From contig JACPAK010000001.1 in NCBI GenBank assembly GCA_016180845.1, positions 22,836-86,835 of the forward strand: 64,000 nucleotides of DNA, in the 5' to 3' direction. The position numbers were made by a program, and so were the translations under genes. Below the pieces are notes generated by a model that saw only the letters and a program-made list of their open reading frames with translations, was not told where the DNA came from and did not search any database. Positions 42,822-50,292 of this stretch are shown here, piece after piece. The DNA comes from Deltaproteobacteria bacterium. Its GTDB lineage: Bacteria > UBA10199 > JACPAL01. How positions within the stretch are numbered: the first letter of the stretch is position 1; every line of letters begins with the position of its first letter.

Positions 42822-43597
42822 AATATATAATACTTGAAAATCGCGGCCCTGCCCTCTGGATCACCCTCAATCGCCCCGAGGTCAAAAACGCCTTCAGTCT
42901 CGAGATGGCGACTGAATTGTTGAAGGCGATCCGACAGGGGATGAAGGAGAAACAAACAGCGGTCATTGTCATAACCGGTGCCGGTGGCAGCTTCTCTGCC
43001 GGTGGGGATATCAAGGCGATGAGCCAGACAAAAAAACTAAAAGATTTTTTTCTGAAGATTTCCAAAATCATCCACGCCGCTGTCCTCGAAATGAGAAACG
43101 GTGACAAACCGGTTATTGCCGCCATTCCCGGTTATGTCGGCGGGATCGCGTTTGGAATGGTTTTGGGAACTGACCTCCGAATCGCCTCGACAGAGGCGAG
43201 GTTCAATGCCGCCACAATCCGCCTTGGTCTTGTTGCGAATGGAGGGGCTACCTGGTTTCTTCCTCGACTCATCGGTCTCGCGCGCGCCTCCGAAATCCTG
43301 CTCTTGGGGGATATCCTCTCCGCCGATGACGCATTGAAGATCGGTCTCATCAATCGAGTTGTTTCTGCTGCAGAATTGGAGACAACCGTGCAATCGATCG
43401 CGGAGCGCCTTGCGGCAGGACCCAAAAAGGCGTTGGGTCGTTTAAAAAAGATCCTTCAACAAGGCCTTCACTCCCCCCTCCCCCTCCAACTCGAACGAGA
43501 ACGTCAGGCAATCGCCTGGTCGTCAACAACCGACGATTTTCAGGAGGGGATGAGGGCTTTCCTTCAAAAAAGGAAACCTGCATTTAACCGACCATGA
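42818..43597 (+). CDS. Enoyl-CoA hydratase/isomerase family protein
   Basis: A 259-residue crotonase-fold protein acting on an acyl-CoA. The oxyanion-hole segments are ITGAGGSFSAGGDIKAM and GYVGGIAFGMVLGTDLRIAS. The two glutamates needed by classic hydratases are not seen: Phe is at the GGxxE position and Thr at the PEI position. The ATIRLGLVANGGATWFLPRLIG stretch resembles PaaG-like isomerases, so an isomerase role is more likely than hydration. The GTG start overlaps the membrane-protein stop, and its stop overlaps tsaD. Confidence 0.88.
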   Translation: MKYIILENRGPALWITLNRPEVKNAFSLEMATELLKAIRQGMKEKQTAVIVITGAGGSFSAGGDIKAMSQTKKLKDFFLKISKIIHAAVLEMRNGDKPVIAAIPGYVGGIAFGMVLGTDLRIASTEARFNAATIRLGLVANGGATWFLPRLIGLARASEILLLGDILSADDALKIGLINRVVSAAELETTVQSIAERLAAGPKKALGRLKKILQQGLHSPLPLQLERERQAIAWSSTTDDFQEGMRAFLQKRKPAFNRP

Positions 43598-44652
43598 TCA
43601 TCCTCGGCATCGAAACCTCGTGTGATGAAACCTCGGTTGCTATTTTAAATATGAAAATCCGTAGGGGCGACCGGCCGGTCGCCCCTACCATTAAAATCCT
43701 CTCGAATCTGATCGCCTCTCAAGATGAAGTTCATACCCCGTATGGTGGGATCGTCCCTGAGCTCGCCAGTCGTCGACATATAGAGATCCTCGAACCAATG
43801 GTCCGAGAGGCACTCAAACGTGCCAATCTCAAACTCTCGGGCCTCAATGGAATTGCTGTCACACATATGCCGGGGCTGGTTGGATCACTCCTCGTTGGAC
43901 TTTCTTTTGCGAAAAGCCTTGCGTTCAGCTTACAAATCCCGTTCATCGGTGTGAGTCACCTGGAGGGACATCTGAACGCCCCCTTCCTGGAAAACCCAAA
44001 GATCTCCTATCCGCAGATCGGTCTGATCGTCTCCGGTGGTCATACCGCTCTCTATGAAATCAAAAAGTTTGGTGATTATCGACTGCTTGGTGGGACCCGA
44101 GATGACGCCGCCGGTGAGGCGTTCGACAAGGTCGCCAAAATTTTGGGTCTCGGTTATCCAGGTGGGCCCTTCATCGATCGGCTCGCCAGGGAGGGAAATC
44201 CGGAGGCTGTCAAGCTGCCAAAACCAAAACTGCCTCGGTACGACTTTAGTTTCAGTGGATTAAAAACAGCCGTGAAGAATCTTACGCATGACGCACGACG
44301 CAAGACGCATGACGTCTGCGCCTCCTTTCAGGAAACAGTCGTTGACCATCTGATCGAAAAAACAATCGCGGCGGCCAAAAACCGTCGTTGCCGTCATGTC
44401 ATTCTGTCCGGCGGTGTCGCCTGCAACTCCCGACTGAAAGAAAAACTTGGGGCGTCACTGAAGAAATCAGGCCGCCATCTCTGGTTCCCCTCTCCCAAAT
44501 TCTGCACCGACAATGCGGCGATGATCGCCTACACCGGTGGGAGGTATCTTCTGCAGGGGAAGTCGTCGCCACTTGACTTGAATGCGTATGCGAACGTTGA
44601 TTTAAAATCCCCCCTGGCCCCCCTTTTTCAAAGGGGGGTTGTGAAAATTTAA
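43594..44652 (+). CDS. tsaD: tRNA N6-adenosine threonylcarbamoyltransferase
   Basis: TsaD transfers threonylcarbamoyl to A37 of ANN-reading tRNAs, with TsaB and TsaE. The 352-residue protein has the ASKHA-fold signatures GIETSCDETSVAIL, VPELASRRHIEILEP, THMPGLVG, SHLEGHL (metal His pair), GGTRDDAAGEAFDKVAK and GGVACNSRLK. Three foreign-looking stretches are encoded by DNA repeats. RRGDRPVAPT (about 23-32) lies before ASQ, THDARRKTHD (about 231-242) lies before the FQ helix, and the C-terminal tail SPLAPLFQRG follows residue 338. All other conserved segments are intact. Overlaps with the neighbours are 4 bases and 1 base. Confidence 0.96.
   Translation: MIILGIETSCDETSVAILNMKIRRGDRPVAPTIKILSNLIASQDEVHTPYGGIVPELASRRHIEILEPMVREALKRANLKLSGLNGIAVTHMPGLVGSLLVGLSFAKSLAFSLQIPFIGVSHLEGHLNAPFLENPKISYPQIGLIVSGGHTALYEIKKFGDYRLLGGTRDDAAGEAFDKVAKILGLGYPGGPFIDRLAREGNPEAVKLPKPKLPRYDFSFSGLKTAVKNLTHDARRKTHDVCASFQETVVDHLIEKTIAAAKNRRCRHVILSGGVACNSRLKEKLGASLKKSGRHLWFPSPKFCTDNAAMIAYTGGRYLLQGKSSPLDLNAYANVDLKSPLAPLFQRGVVKI
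43661..43688. repeat. GTAGGGGCG...CGCCCCTAC palindrome inside tsaD (family A)
   Basis: A perfect 28-base zero-loop palindrome with arms GTAGGGGCGACCGG and CCGGTCGCCCCTAC. It encodes RRGDRPVAPT between strand 2 and the ASQ motif of TsaD. Its ends match those of the palindromes in metH and pabB. Confidence 0.9.
44284..44318. repeat. Heptamer tandem repeat inside tsaD (family C)
   Basis: Four consecutive 7-base units ACGCATG, ACGCACG, ACGCAAG, ACGCATG, then a partial fifth unit beginning ACG. Because 7 is not a multiple of 3 the repeat is read in all frames, giving THDARRKTHD in TsaD. It lies in a loop between conserved segments. Confidence 0.85.
44604..44650. repeat. C/G-run palindrome at the 3' end of tsaD (family B)
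   Basis: AAAATCCCCCC and CCCCCC-TTTTT on the left, and AAAGGGGGGTT followed by GAAAATTT on the right. It encodes the last 14 or so residues of TsaD and ends just at the rsmA start codon. A hairpin here would enclose the region just before the rsmA start. Confidence 0.85.
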
Positions 44653-45464
44653 TGAAGTTTCGCGCCAAAAAATCGCTCGGCCAACACTTCCTGCTGAATC
44701 CAACGACGATCGATTCCCTCCTGAAAAAGGCCCATCTCAGCACCGAGGATCAAGTCCTCGAAATCGGCCCTGGACCGGGACTCATGACGGAAAAGATCGC
44801 CCAAAAAGCAAAGCGGCTGATCACCGTTGAAAAAGATCATCATTATGCCGAAGAATTGAAAACGAAATTAAAACACCTTCTGCACGTCACCATCGTTGAA
44901 GGTGATTTTCTCTCGATTAACCTTGAGAAACTACTCGAGTCCGGAACGTGGAAGGTCATTGCAAACCTCCCCTACAATATCGCGACCGAGGTCATCTTTC
45001 ACCTGCTCGAGGTCAGCAGCCTTTTTTCTGCATTTTATCTGATGTTACAGAAAGAGGTCGCGGAACGGATCACGGCAGTACCCGGCTCTAAAAATTACGG
45101 AATCCTCTCGATCTTCAGCCAGCTCATCTCCAAAAATCACATCGTTATGAGACTCCCGCCCGGTGCCTTTACGCCACCGCCGAAGGTCCATTCCGCTGTC
45201 GTCGAATTTCTGGTTCAAGAAACTACTCCCTACGATATCCATCACCTCCCGACCTTTGAGTCAGTTGTCCAGGCGGCGTTTTCACAGCGCCGGAAGATGA
45301 TCCGTAACGGCCTCAAGAATGTTTTTAATACTATGAGACCAGAAAATATGGATCGTGCCCTGAAGGATTCGGGCATTGATCCGCAGGCCCGTGGCGAGAC
45401 GCTCCCGATCTCAAAATTAGCAAACCTCGCGAATCTCTTGTCAGCCGTCAACAAAGTGGGATAA
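44652..45464 (+). CDS. rsmA: 16S rRNA (adenine1518/1519-N6)-dimethyltransferase
   Basis: RsmA (KsgA) dimethylates two adenines in helix 45 of 16S rRNA late in 30S assembly. The 270-residue protein begins with AKKSLGQHFLLNP and has SAM motif EIGPGPGLMTEKIAQ, motif IV NLPYNIATEVIFHL, and the C-terminal PGAFTPPPKVHSAVVEF and FSQRRKMIRNGL. The start overlaps the tsaD stop by one base, right after a palindromic repeat. Confidence 0.96.
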   Translation: MKFRAKKSLGQHFLLNPTTIDSLLKKAHLSTEDQVLEIGPGPGLMTEKIAQKAKRLITVEKDHHYAEELKTKLKHLLHVTIVEGDFLSINLEKLLESGTWKVIANLPYNIATEVIFHLLEVSSLFSAFYLMLQKEVAERITAVPGSKNYGILSIFSQLISKNHIVMRLPPGAFTPPPKVHSAVVEFLVQETTPYDIHHLPTFESVVQAAFSQRRKMIRNGLKNVFNTMRPENMDRALKDSGIDPQARGETLPISKLANLANLLSAVNKVG

Positions 45465-45473
45465 GGCACTTCT

Positions 45474-46112
45474 GTGCCATCACCCCGTTACATCGCGGTC
45501 GAAGGTCCTATTGGAGTCGGAAAAACCTCATTCGCCAAAAAACTCGCGGAGGATTTTAATGCGAGACTGATCCTCGAAGAGGCCGATGCCAACCCGTTTC
45601 TCGCCCCCTTCTATAAGGACCGGGCCAAACATGCGCTGAAGACCCAACTCCTCTTCCTGATCAACCGCTATCTCCAGCAAAAAGAGCTTGCCCAGCAGGA
45701 TCTTTTCCAGAGGACAGTGGTCTGTGACTACCTCTTCGCAAAAGACCGGATCTTTGCCGCACTGAATCTTGGCAAGGATGAGATGTTCCTCTATGAGAAG
45801 ATCTATTCGCTCCTCGATACGAATCTCCCAAAACCAGATCTTGTCGTCTTCCTGCAGGCCTCGCCCGAGATTTTGATCAAGCATATCAAGAAGCGCGGGA
45901 TTGATTACGAAAGAAACATTGACTCTTCATACCTGAAAGAATTGATCGATGCCTACAACAGATTCTTTTTTTCTTATACGGATACCCCTCTGGTTGTTGT
46001 GAATGTCTCCGACATCGATTTTGTAAAACGAAAGGTCGATTACGAAAGTCTCGTCCGAGAGATCCTGTCCGATAAAAAGGGTGAGAAACACTACGTGTCG
46101 ATTGGAAGGTAA
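45474..46112 (+). CDS. Deoxynucleoside kinase
   Basis: A 212-residue deoxyadenosine/deoxyguanosine kinase-type enzyme that phosphorylates salvaged deoxynucleosides. The P-loop is GPIGVGKTSFAKKLA. The substrate-binding EEADANPFLAPFYKD, the VCDYLFAKDRIFA segment (in place of the usual ERS/DRS) and the lid KKRGIDYERNI follow the family. Such kinases commonly lie with panB and panC in deltaproteobacteria, and both are found 1.8 kb downstream here. The start is GTG at 45474. Confidence 0.9.
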   Translation: MPSPRYIAVEGPIGVGKTSFAKKLAEDFNARLILEEADANPFLAPFYKDRAKHALKTQLLFLINRYLQQKELAQQDLFQRTVVCDYLFAKDRIFAALNLGKDEMFLYEKIYSLLDTNLPKPDLVVFLQASPEILIKHIKKRGIDYERNIDSSYLKELIDAYNRFFFSYTDTPLVVVNVSDIDFVKRKVDYESLVREILSDKKGEKHYVSIGR

Positions 46113-47297
46113 TCAGCGAGGACGTTCAGAACATTCCCGATTATAAGCTGGATCACTGAGCGCCTTCCACATATCGATACAGAGTCTGGAATTCTCAATA
46201 TCACGTGGTGAGAATCGCTCCAAAATCGAAAAAAATCGATAATAGACCGGCATGTGACACCGTAATATTTTCCGCCCCTCCGGGTGATTATAGAGAATCG
46301 CCACACCCGCAAAAAACTCCCGTTCTGTTGTGAATGCATGGGGGACAAGCTGTCTTTCCGTAAACCGCAACAAAGTCGGTTCATCTATTTTCCCACCATG
46401 ATCCTGTTCCTTGGCCCTTTCTTTTGCCGCTCCAATAATTTCTCTTAAGACCTCGGTATCCGAGATATCAAACGCCCTTTCATACTCACCAAGTCTCTCA
46501 GGGGCATAGACCTGGACCAGCTCCCTTTCATAGGCAAACTCCAGATTCTGGAAACAGATGGGATCGATGGAAAAAACGGAGACAGAGCCATCTCTCGACG
46601 GACCATTCTCCACTTCATATCTGTTAGCCACATAGTAATCGATCGCATGCCCCATTTCGTGCTCGGTGGTATGCGCAATCATCTCAGCAGAGATCTTTTG
46701 AAATTTGTAGAAGGGGTAGCTGCGAATAAAGATGAGGCTCTGATCCTCATGATCCTCGAAGAGACCATAAAAATTTTCGAGGTCTGTAATCGAAAAATTG
46801 TCTTTTATCTCCCGCCCAACCTTGTTCCATTGATCAATCGGCCCAAAATAGATCCGTGTCTTCTTCTTGCCCGGTCGATCTGAAAAGATCTCGCGGACGA
46901 GCCATGGATCGTGACGACGTATCCCCTCACCGATCGCAAGCATCTCCTCGACATCCGGGTTTCCTCCGATCTGGATGTCGATCCCATGAACCCGGATCAG
47001 ATGGCGTTTTTCATCAACAACGGTGACTAATTGGTCGGCAACCGCCTCAAGTTTTTTAACGGCATCCGGATAACTTCTCTGAAGACCGGGAAGACCCTTC
47101 AAGATCCTCTGGAGTTCATAATAACCAGAGACCGCCTTCAGGCCCTCTTCATATCGGATCTGCCCATCCTCAATGACATCCCCCAGATAATAATTGACGA
47201 GGTTCCCATGCCAGGGGCCAAAGATTGAGCCGTCCCTAATACTCTGTAACAAGGCGGGATCTAGAGGAATCGGATGGAAAGCGGGACGAGAACTCAT
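46113..47297 (-). CDS. Putative zinc metallopeptidase, unknown family
   Basis: A 394-residue cytosolic protein I cannot assign to a named family. It contains HEMGH (His213-His217, in HTTEHEMGHAIDYYVANRYE), the HExxH zincin motif inside a helix. An Glu about 120 residues later, in FTTEREFFAGVAILYNHPEG, is a possible third ligand. The rest is helical and acidic with no signal peptide. It lies alone on the minus strand, abutting the kinase stop. Peptidase activity is inferred from the motif only. Confidence 0.65.
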   Translation of the reverse strand: MSSRPAFHPIPLDPALLQSIRDGSIFGPWHGNLVNYYLGDVIEDGQIRYEEGLKAVSGYYELQRILKGLPGLQRSYPDAVKKLEAVADQLVTVVDEKRHLIRVHGIDIQIGGNPDVEEMLAIGEGIRRHDPWLVREIFSDRPGKKKTRIYFGPIDQWNKVGREIKDNFSITDLENFYGLFEDHEDQSLIFIRSYPFYKFQKISAEMIAHTTEHEMGHAIDYYVANRYEVENGPSRDGSVSVFSIDPICFQNLEFAYERELVQVYAPERLGEYERAFDISDTEVLREIIGAAKERAKEQDHGGKIDEPTLLRFTERQLVPHAFTTEREFFAGVAILYNHPEGRKILRCHMPVYYRFFSILERFSPRDIENSRLCIDMWKALSDPAYNRECSERPR

Positions 47298-47382
47298 ATG
47301 CCGTCATTATCGGCCCATGAACAAACAAAGTTGTCTTTTATGATGCGGTCCACTCTCCCACCATGCTATAGCGCCATGAGCT

Positions 47383-47853
47383 ATGAACCATAATAAATTC
47401 ATGCGCTTGGCGATCAAAAAGACGCAGCAAGGGATGAAAATGGGAAACACCCCCTTCGGCGCCTGCATTGTAAAAGGTTCCCAAGTCATCAGCTGCTCCC
47501 ACAATCAGGTCTGGAAAGACTGTGATATCACGGCCCATGCCGAGGTGACGGCAATCCGTGCCGCCTGTAAAAAATGGAAGGCAGTTGACCTCTCCGGCTG
47601 CGTGATTTATTCCACCTGTGAGCCGTGTCCGATGTGCTTCGCCGCCTGTCATTGGGCTGGGATTTCGAAGATAATCTATGGGGCAGCGATTCAGGATGCC
47701 CGTCGGATAGGGTTTAATGAGCTTTCTCTTTCGAACAAGATGATGAAGAGATTAGGGAAGACTCCAATGACTGTTCAAGGAGGTTTTTTGAGAAAAGAAT
47801 GTCTCGAACTCTTCCAGAAATTTGAAACTTTGAAGACCAGAAGAATTTATTAA
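47383..47853 (+). CDS. Nucleoside/guanine deaminase-like zinc enzyme
   Basis: A 156-residue cytidine-deaminase-fold protein. The zinc ligands and catalytic Glu are His52, Glu54 (HAEVTAIRAAC), Cys82 and Cys85 (CEPCPMCFAAC). The FNELSLSNKMMKRLGKTPMTVQGGF C-terminus is closer to guanine deaminase (GuaD) than to tRNA adenosine deaminase TadA. The substrate is therefore probably guanine or a related base, though TadA is possible. It is followed 18 bases later by panB. Confidence 0.85.
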   Translation: MNHNKFMRLAIKKTQQGMKMGNTPFGACIVKGSQVISCSHNQVWKDCDITAHAEVTAIRAACKKWKAVDLSGCVIYSTCEPCPMCFAACHWAGISKIIYGAAIQDARRIGFNELSLSNKMMKRLGKTPMTVQGGFLRKECLELFQKFETLKTRRIY

Positions 47854-47871
47854 GGGGCTTTAATAATATTT

Positions 47872-48747
47872 ATGAAATCCAAGATCACAATCCCGAAGAT
47901 CCAAAAAATGAAGGCGGGCGGGGAGAAGATTGCGACAATTACCTGTTATGACTTCTCCTTCGCGAAGATTGTCGATCAGTCAGGGATTGAGATCATCTTG
48001 GTCGGTGACTCCCTCGGGATGGTCATTCAAGGCGAGCCAAACACGCTGCCGGTCACGATCGATCAGATGATCTATCACAGTGCGTGCGTTGCGCGTGGAC
48101 TGACCGTCCCTCATCTGGTGACCGATATGCCGTTCATGAGCTATCAAACCTCGCTCAAGGATGCGCTCCAGAATGCCGGGCGACTCATGAAGAAGGGACG
48201 GGCCGAGTCGATCAAGATCGAGGGGGGAGTCGAGGTCGCCGAACTGATCTACCGAATGAACCGTCTTGGCATACCGGTCATGGGACATATCGGCCTTCAA
48301 CCCCAGTCGATCCATAAGTACGGTGGTTACAAGATCCGTGGAAAGACATTCGAGGAAGAGAAGACCCTCCTCGAAGATGCACGCGCCATAGAAGAGGCGG
48401 GGGCATGGGGGGTTGTGCTGGAGGGGGTCCCACGCGAGGTCGCTGAGAAGATCACGAAGAGACTCAAGATCCCGACAATCGGCATCGGCTCTGGCCCCGA
48501 GTGCGACGGTCAGGTCCTTGTCCTCTATGATCTGTTGGGGCTTGATCCTGAATTTCAACCCCGTTTCGTCAAACGTTATGCCAATCTTTTTGAAACCGTT
48601 TCCCAGGCATTGAACCAATATAAAAAAGAGGTGAAGGAGAAATCCTTTCCTGCAAATGAACATTCTTTTCGAAAGAATCTGATCGATGCAAAAGATAAAT
48701 TCCATACAAGAAATGCTCTCCCACGCGCAAAAGGGGCGAACGGATAA
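47872..48747 (+). CDS. panB: 3-methyl-2-oxobutanoate hydroxymethyltransferase
   Basis: PanB makes ketopantoate from ketoisovalerate with methylenetetrahydrofolate, the first committed step to pantothenate. The 291-residue protein has MITCYDFSFAKIVDQ-like TCYDFSFA, LVGDSLGMVIQGE, the catalytic-site GRAESIKIEGG, GHIGLQPQSIHKYGGYKIRGK and TIGIGSGPECDGQVLVLYDLLG. It is about 20 residues longer than usual at the C-terminus, and the extra part is read from the first 62 bases of panC in another frame. Confidence 0.96.
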   Translation: MKSKITIPKIQKMKAGGEKIATITCYDFSFAKIVDQSGIEIILVGDSLGMVIQGEPNTLPVTIDQMIYHSACVARGLTVPHLVTDMPFMSYQTSLKDALQNAGRLMKKGRAESIKIEGGVEVAELIYRMNRLGIPVMGHIGLQPQSIHKYGGYKIRGKTFEEEKTLLEDARAIEEAGAWGVVLEGVPREVAEKITKRLKIPTIGIGSGPECDGQVLVLYDLLGLDPEFQPRFVKRYANLFETVSQALNQYKKEVKEKSFPANEHSFRKNLIDAKDKFHTRNALPRAKGANG

Positions 48748-49522
48748 AAAAAGGATCGCCTTTGTCCCAACGATGGGGGCGCTTCATTCCGGTCATCAGG
48801 CCCTTATGCGCGAGGCGGCCCGTCATGGCGAGATCCGTGTCGTCAGTATTTTTGTGAATCCGACGCAATTCAATAACCCCACTGATTTTGAAAAATACCC
48901 CCGAACACTCGAGGAGGATCTGAAGATTTGCGCACAAGAGGGAATCGATTATCTCTTCACCCCATCGGTAAAGGAAATTTACCCGAAGGGGCTCAAGGTC
49001 GAAAACTCCCTTCCGAAGGTTGCCAAAGTCCTGGAGGGGGAGTTTCGTCCTGGACATTTCGCCGGTGTCTGTACCGTTGTGGGGCGTCTTTTTGACGCGG
49101 TCCAGCCTGATGTCGCACTCTTCGGAGAAAAGGATTATCAGCAGTGGCTTGTGATCCGCGAGTGGGCGAAACAGAAAAAAAATCCGGTCAAGATCTTAAG
49201 TTGCCCGACCGTGCGAGATCAGAATGGTTTGGCCTTGAGTTCACGAAACCGTCGATTGAGTCCCAAGGGACTCAATAGGGCCTTGGCGATTCCTGAAGCA
49301 ATCCGAAAGGCCCAACAGCTTTTCAAAAAGGGGGAACGAAAGACCGAAAAACTGGTTCATGTCGCGAAGGAACATCTCGGAAGTATTCCCGTAGACTATG
49401 TCATGGTCGCTGATGACGAGAGGCTTCAGACCCTAGAGATCATCGATCGCCCTTCCCGAATCTTTATCACGGCGCGAATCGAAGGGGTACGACTGATCGA
49501 TAATGCGAGTTTGGACGGTTAA
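48686..49522 (+). CDS. panC: Pantothenate synthetase
   Basis: PanC condenses pantoate and beta-alanine using ATP. The 278-residue protein shows VPTMGALHSGHQALMREAA (HIGH-type motif), IFVNPTQFNNPTDFEKYPRTLEEDL, RPGHFAGVCTVVGRLFDAVQPD, LFGEKDYQQWLVI and ALSSRNRRLSP. The start at 48686 (MQKINSIQEM) fits the family and lies 62 bases inside panB, an unusually long overlap. Confidence 0.96.
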   Translation: MQKINSIQEMLSHAQKGRTDKKRIAFVPTMGALHSGHQALMREAARHGEIRVVSIFVNPTQFNNPTDFEKYPRTLEEDLKICAQEGIDYLFTPSVKEIYPKGLKVENSLPKVAKVLEGEFRPGHFAGVCTVVGRLFDAVQPDVALFGEKDYQQWLVIREWAKQKKNPVKILSCPTVRDQNGLALSSRNRRLSPKGLNRALAIPEAIRKAQQLFKKGERKTEKLVHVAKEHLGSIPVDYVMVADDERLQTLEIIDRPSRIFITARIEGVRLIDNASLDG

Positions 49523-49560
49523 ATGGCACTCCCCATCTCATTAAAGAATGGAGTTGATTT

Positions 49561-49595
49561 AAGACAAAATTGGAAGTAATTATTATATAATTTTT
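49561..49595 (+). promoter_or_regulatory. Promoter of the second toxin-antitoxin pair
   Basis: A consensus TATAAT -10 box (49586-49591) lies four bases before the antitoxin ATG; a weak -35 (AAGACA, 49561-49566) is 19 bases upstream. The perfect palindrome ATTATATAAT (49582-49591) covers the -10 box and is a candidate operator. No ribosome binding site precedes the ATG, so the message is probably leaderless. Confidence 0.55.
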
Positions 49596-49859
49596 ATGTC
49601 TAAAGTAATGATTTCTATGCCGCAAGAGGTCTTGGAGGAGCTGGATCGGGCTGCCAAGGCGAATCATAAGCGTCGCAGTGAGCTTCTTAAGGATTTGGTC
49701 CTGGAATACCTGCGTTCCGGTAAGATTTCTGGTGAAGGTCCGCGGACCTACCATCCTTCTACCAGGAAAGCGATCGAGGATCTGCGGGAATTTACCTTCG
49801 AGATAGAACCGGGTGAGACTGCGGCCGGCCTGATACGTAAGGAACGAGAATCCCATTGA
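49596..49859 (+). CDS. Ribbon-helix-helix antitoxin
   Basis: An 87-residue antitoxin. The N-terminal ribbon SKVMISMPQEVLEELDRAAK and following helices HKRRSELLKDLVLEYL are a CopG/RHH DNA-binding fold. The acidic tail (EDLREFTFEIEPGE) would bind the toxin. The gene starts without a ribosome binding site, next to the -10 box, and overlaps the toxin start by four bases (TTGA). Confidence 0.85.
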   Translation: MSKVMISMPQEVLEELDRAAKANHKRRSELLKDLVLEYLRSGKISGEGPRTYHPSTRKAIEDLREFTFEIEPGETAAGLIRKERESH

Positions 49860-50278
49860 AGCGGCAAATCGTCGTTGATTCTTCCGTCGTCGTAAAGTGG
49901 TTTGATCAAAAGGAGCCCTCTGCTTCCAACGCGATACGCATTTTAGAGGAGTTTATTGAAGGCAAATTTGAGATCATCATCCCAGACCTTCTCTTCTATG
50001 AAGTGGGCAATGTCTTCCTGAAAAAATGGCCGGGCGAATCCTATAAAATGAAAAAGGGCCTCCAAAAACTTTGGCGTCTCCCCTGGCTCCTGATGCCACT
50101 TCGCGACTCTCTTCTGAGTCGTACATTAGAAATTGCGGATCAGTGTAGAATTACCTTCTATGATAGTCTATTTCTTGTTGTCGCCGAATATTCAGGCGTT
50201 GAGTTGGTCACTGCCGATGAAAAATTTCTCAAGAAGGTCGGGAATTTTTCGTTCGCAAAATCGCTTGAAAGATTCTGA
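49856..50278 (+). CDS. vapC: PIN-domain ribonuclease toxin (VapC family)
   Basis: A 140-residue PIN nuclease. The acidic positions are Asp8 in IVVDSSVVVKWF, the Glu in FYEVGNVFL, and Asp residues in FYDSLFLVVAEYSGVELVTADEKFLKK. VapC toxins cleave specific RNAs and are neutralised by their partner antitoxin. The TTG start at 49856 overlaps the antitoxin stop. It differs clearly from the first PIN toxin of the window (371-784), so the two are not a recent duplication. Confidence 0.9.
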   Translation: MKRQIVVDSSVVVKWFDQKEPSASNAIRILEEFIEGKFEIIIPDLLFYEVGNVFLKKWPGESYKMKKGLQKLWRLPWLLMPLRDSLLSRTLEIADQCRITFYDSLFLVVAEYSGVELVTADEKFLKKVGNFSFAKSLERF

Positions 50279-50292
50279 GCCTGATGGATCAT

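Noticed and set aside
44284..44318. CRISPR or VNTR array
   Set aside because: Only four 7-base units with no spacers; it is a degenerate tandem repeat in a coding frame.
47298..47382. Palindromic operator between the zinc-peptidase and deaminase genes
   Set aside because: CTATAGCG/GAGCTATG matches are too short and imperfect to separate from chance.
49523..49560. Terminator after panC
   Set aside because: ACTCC/GGAGT is a five-base stem with a long loop and no T tract.
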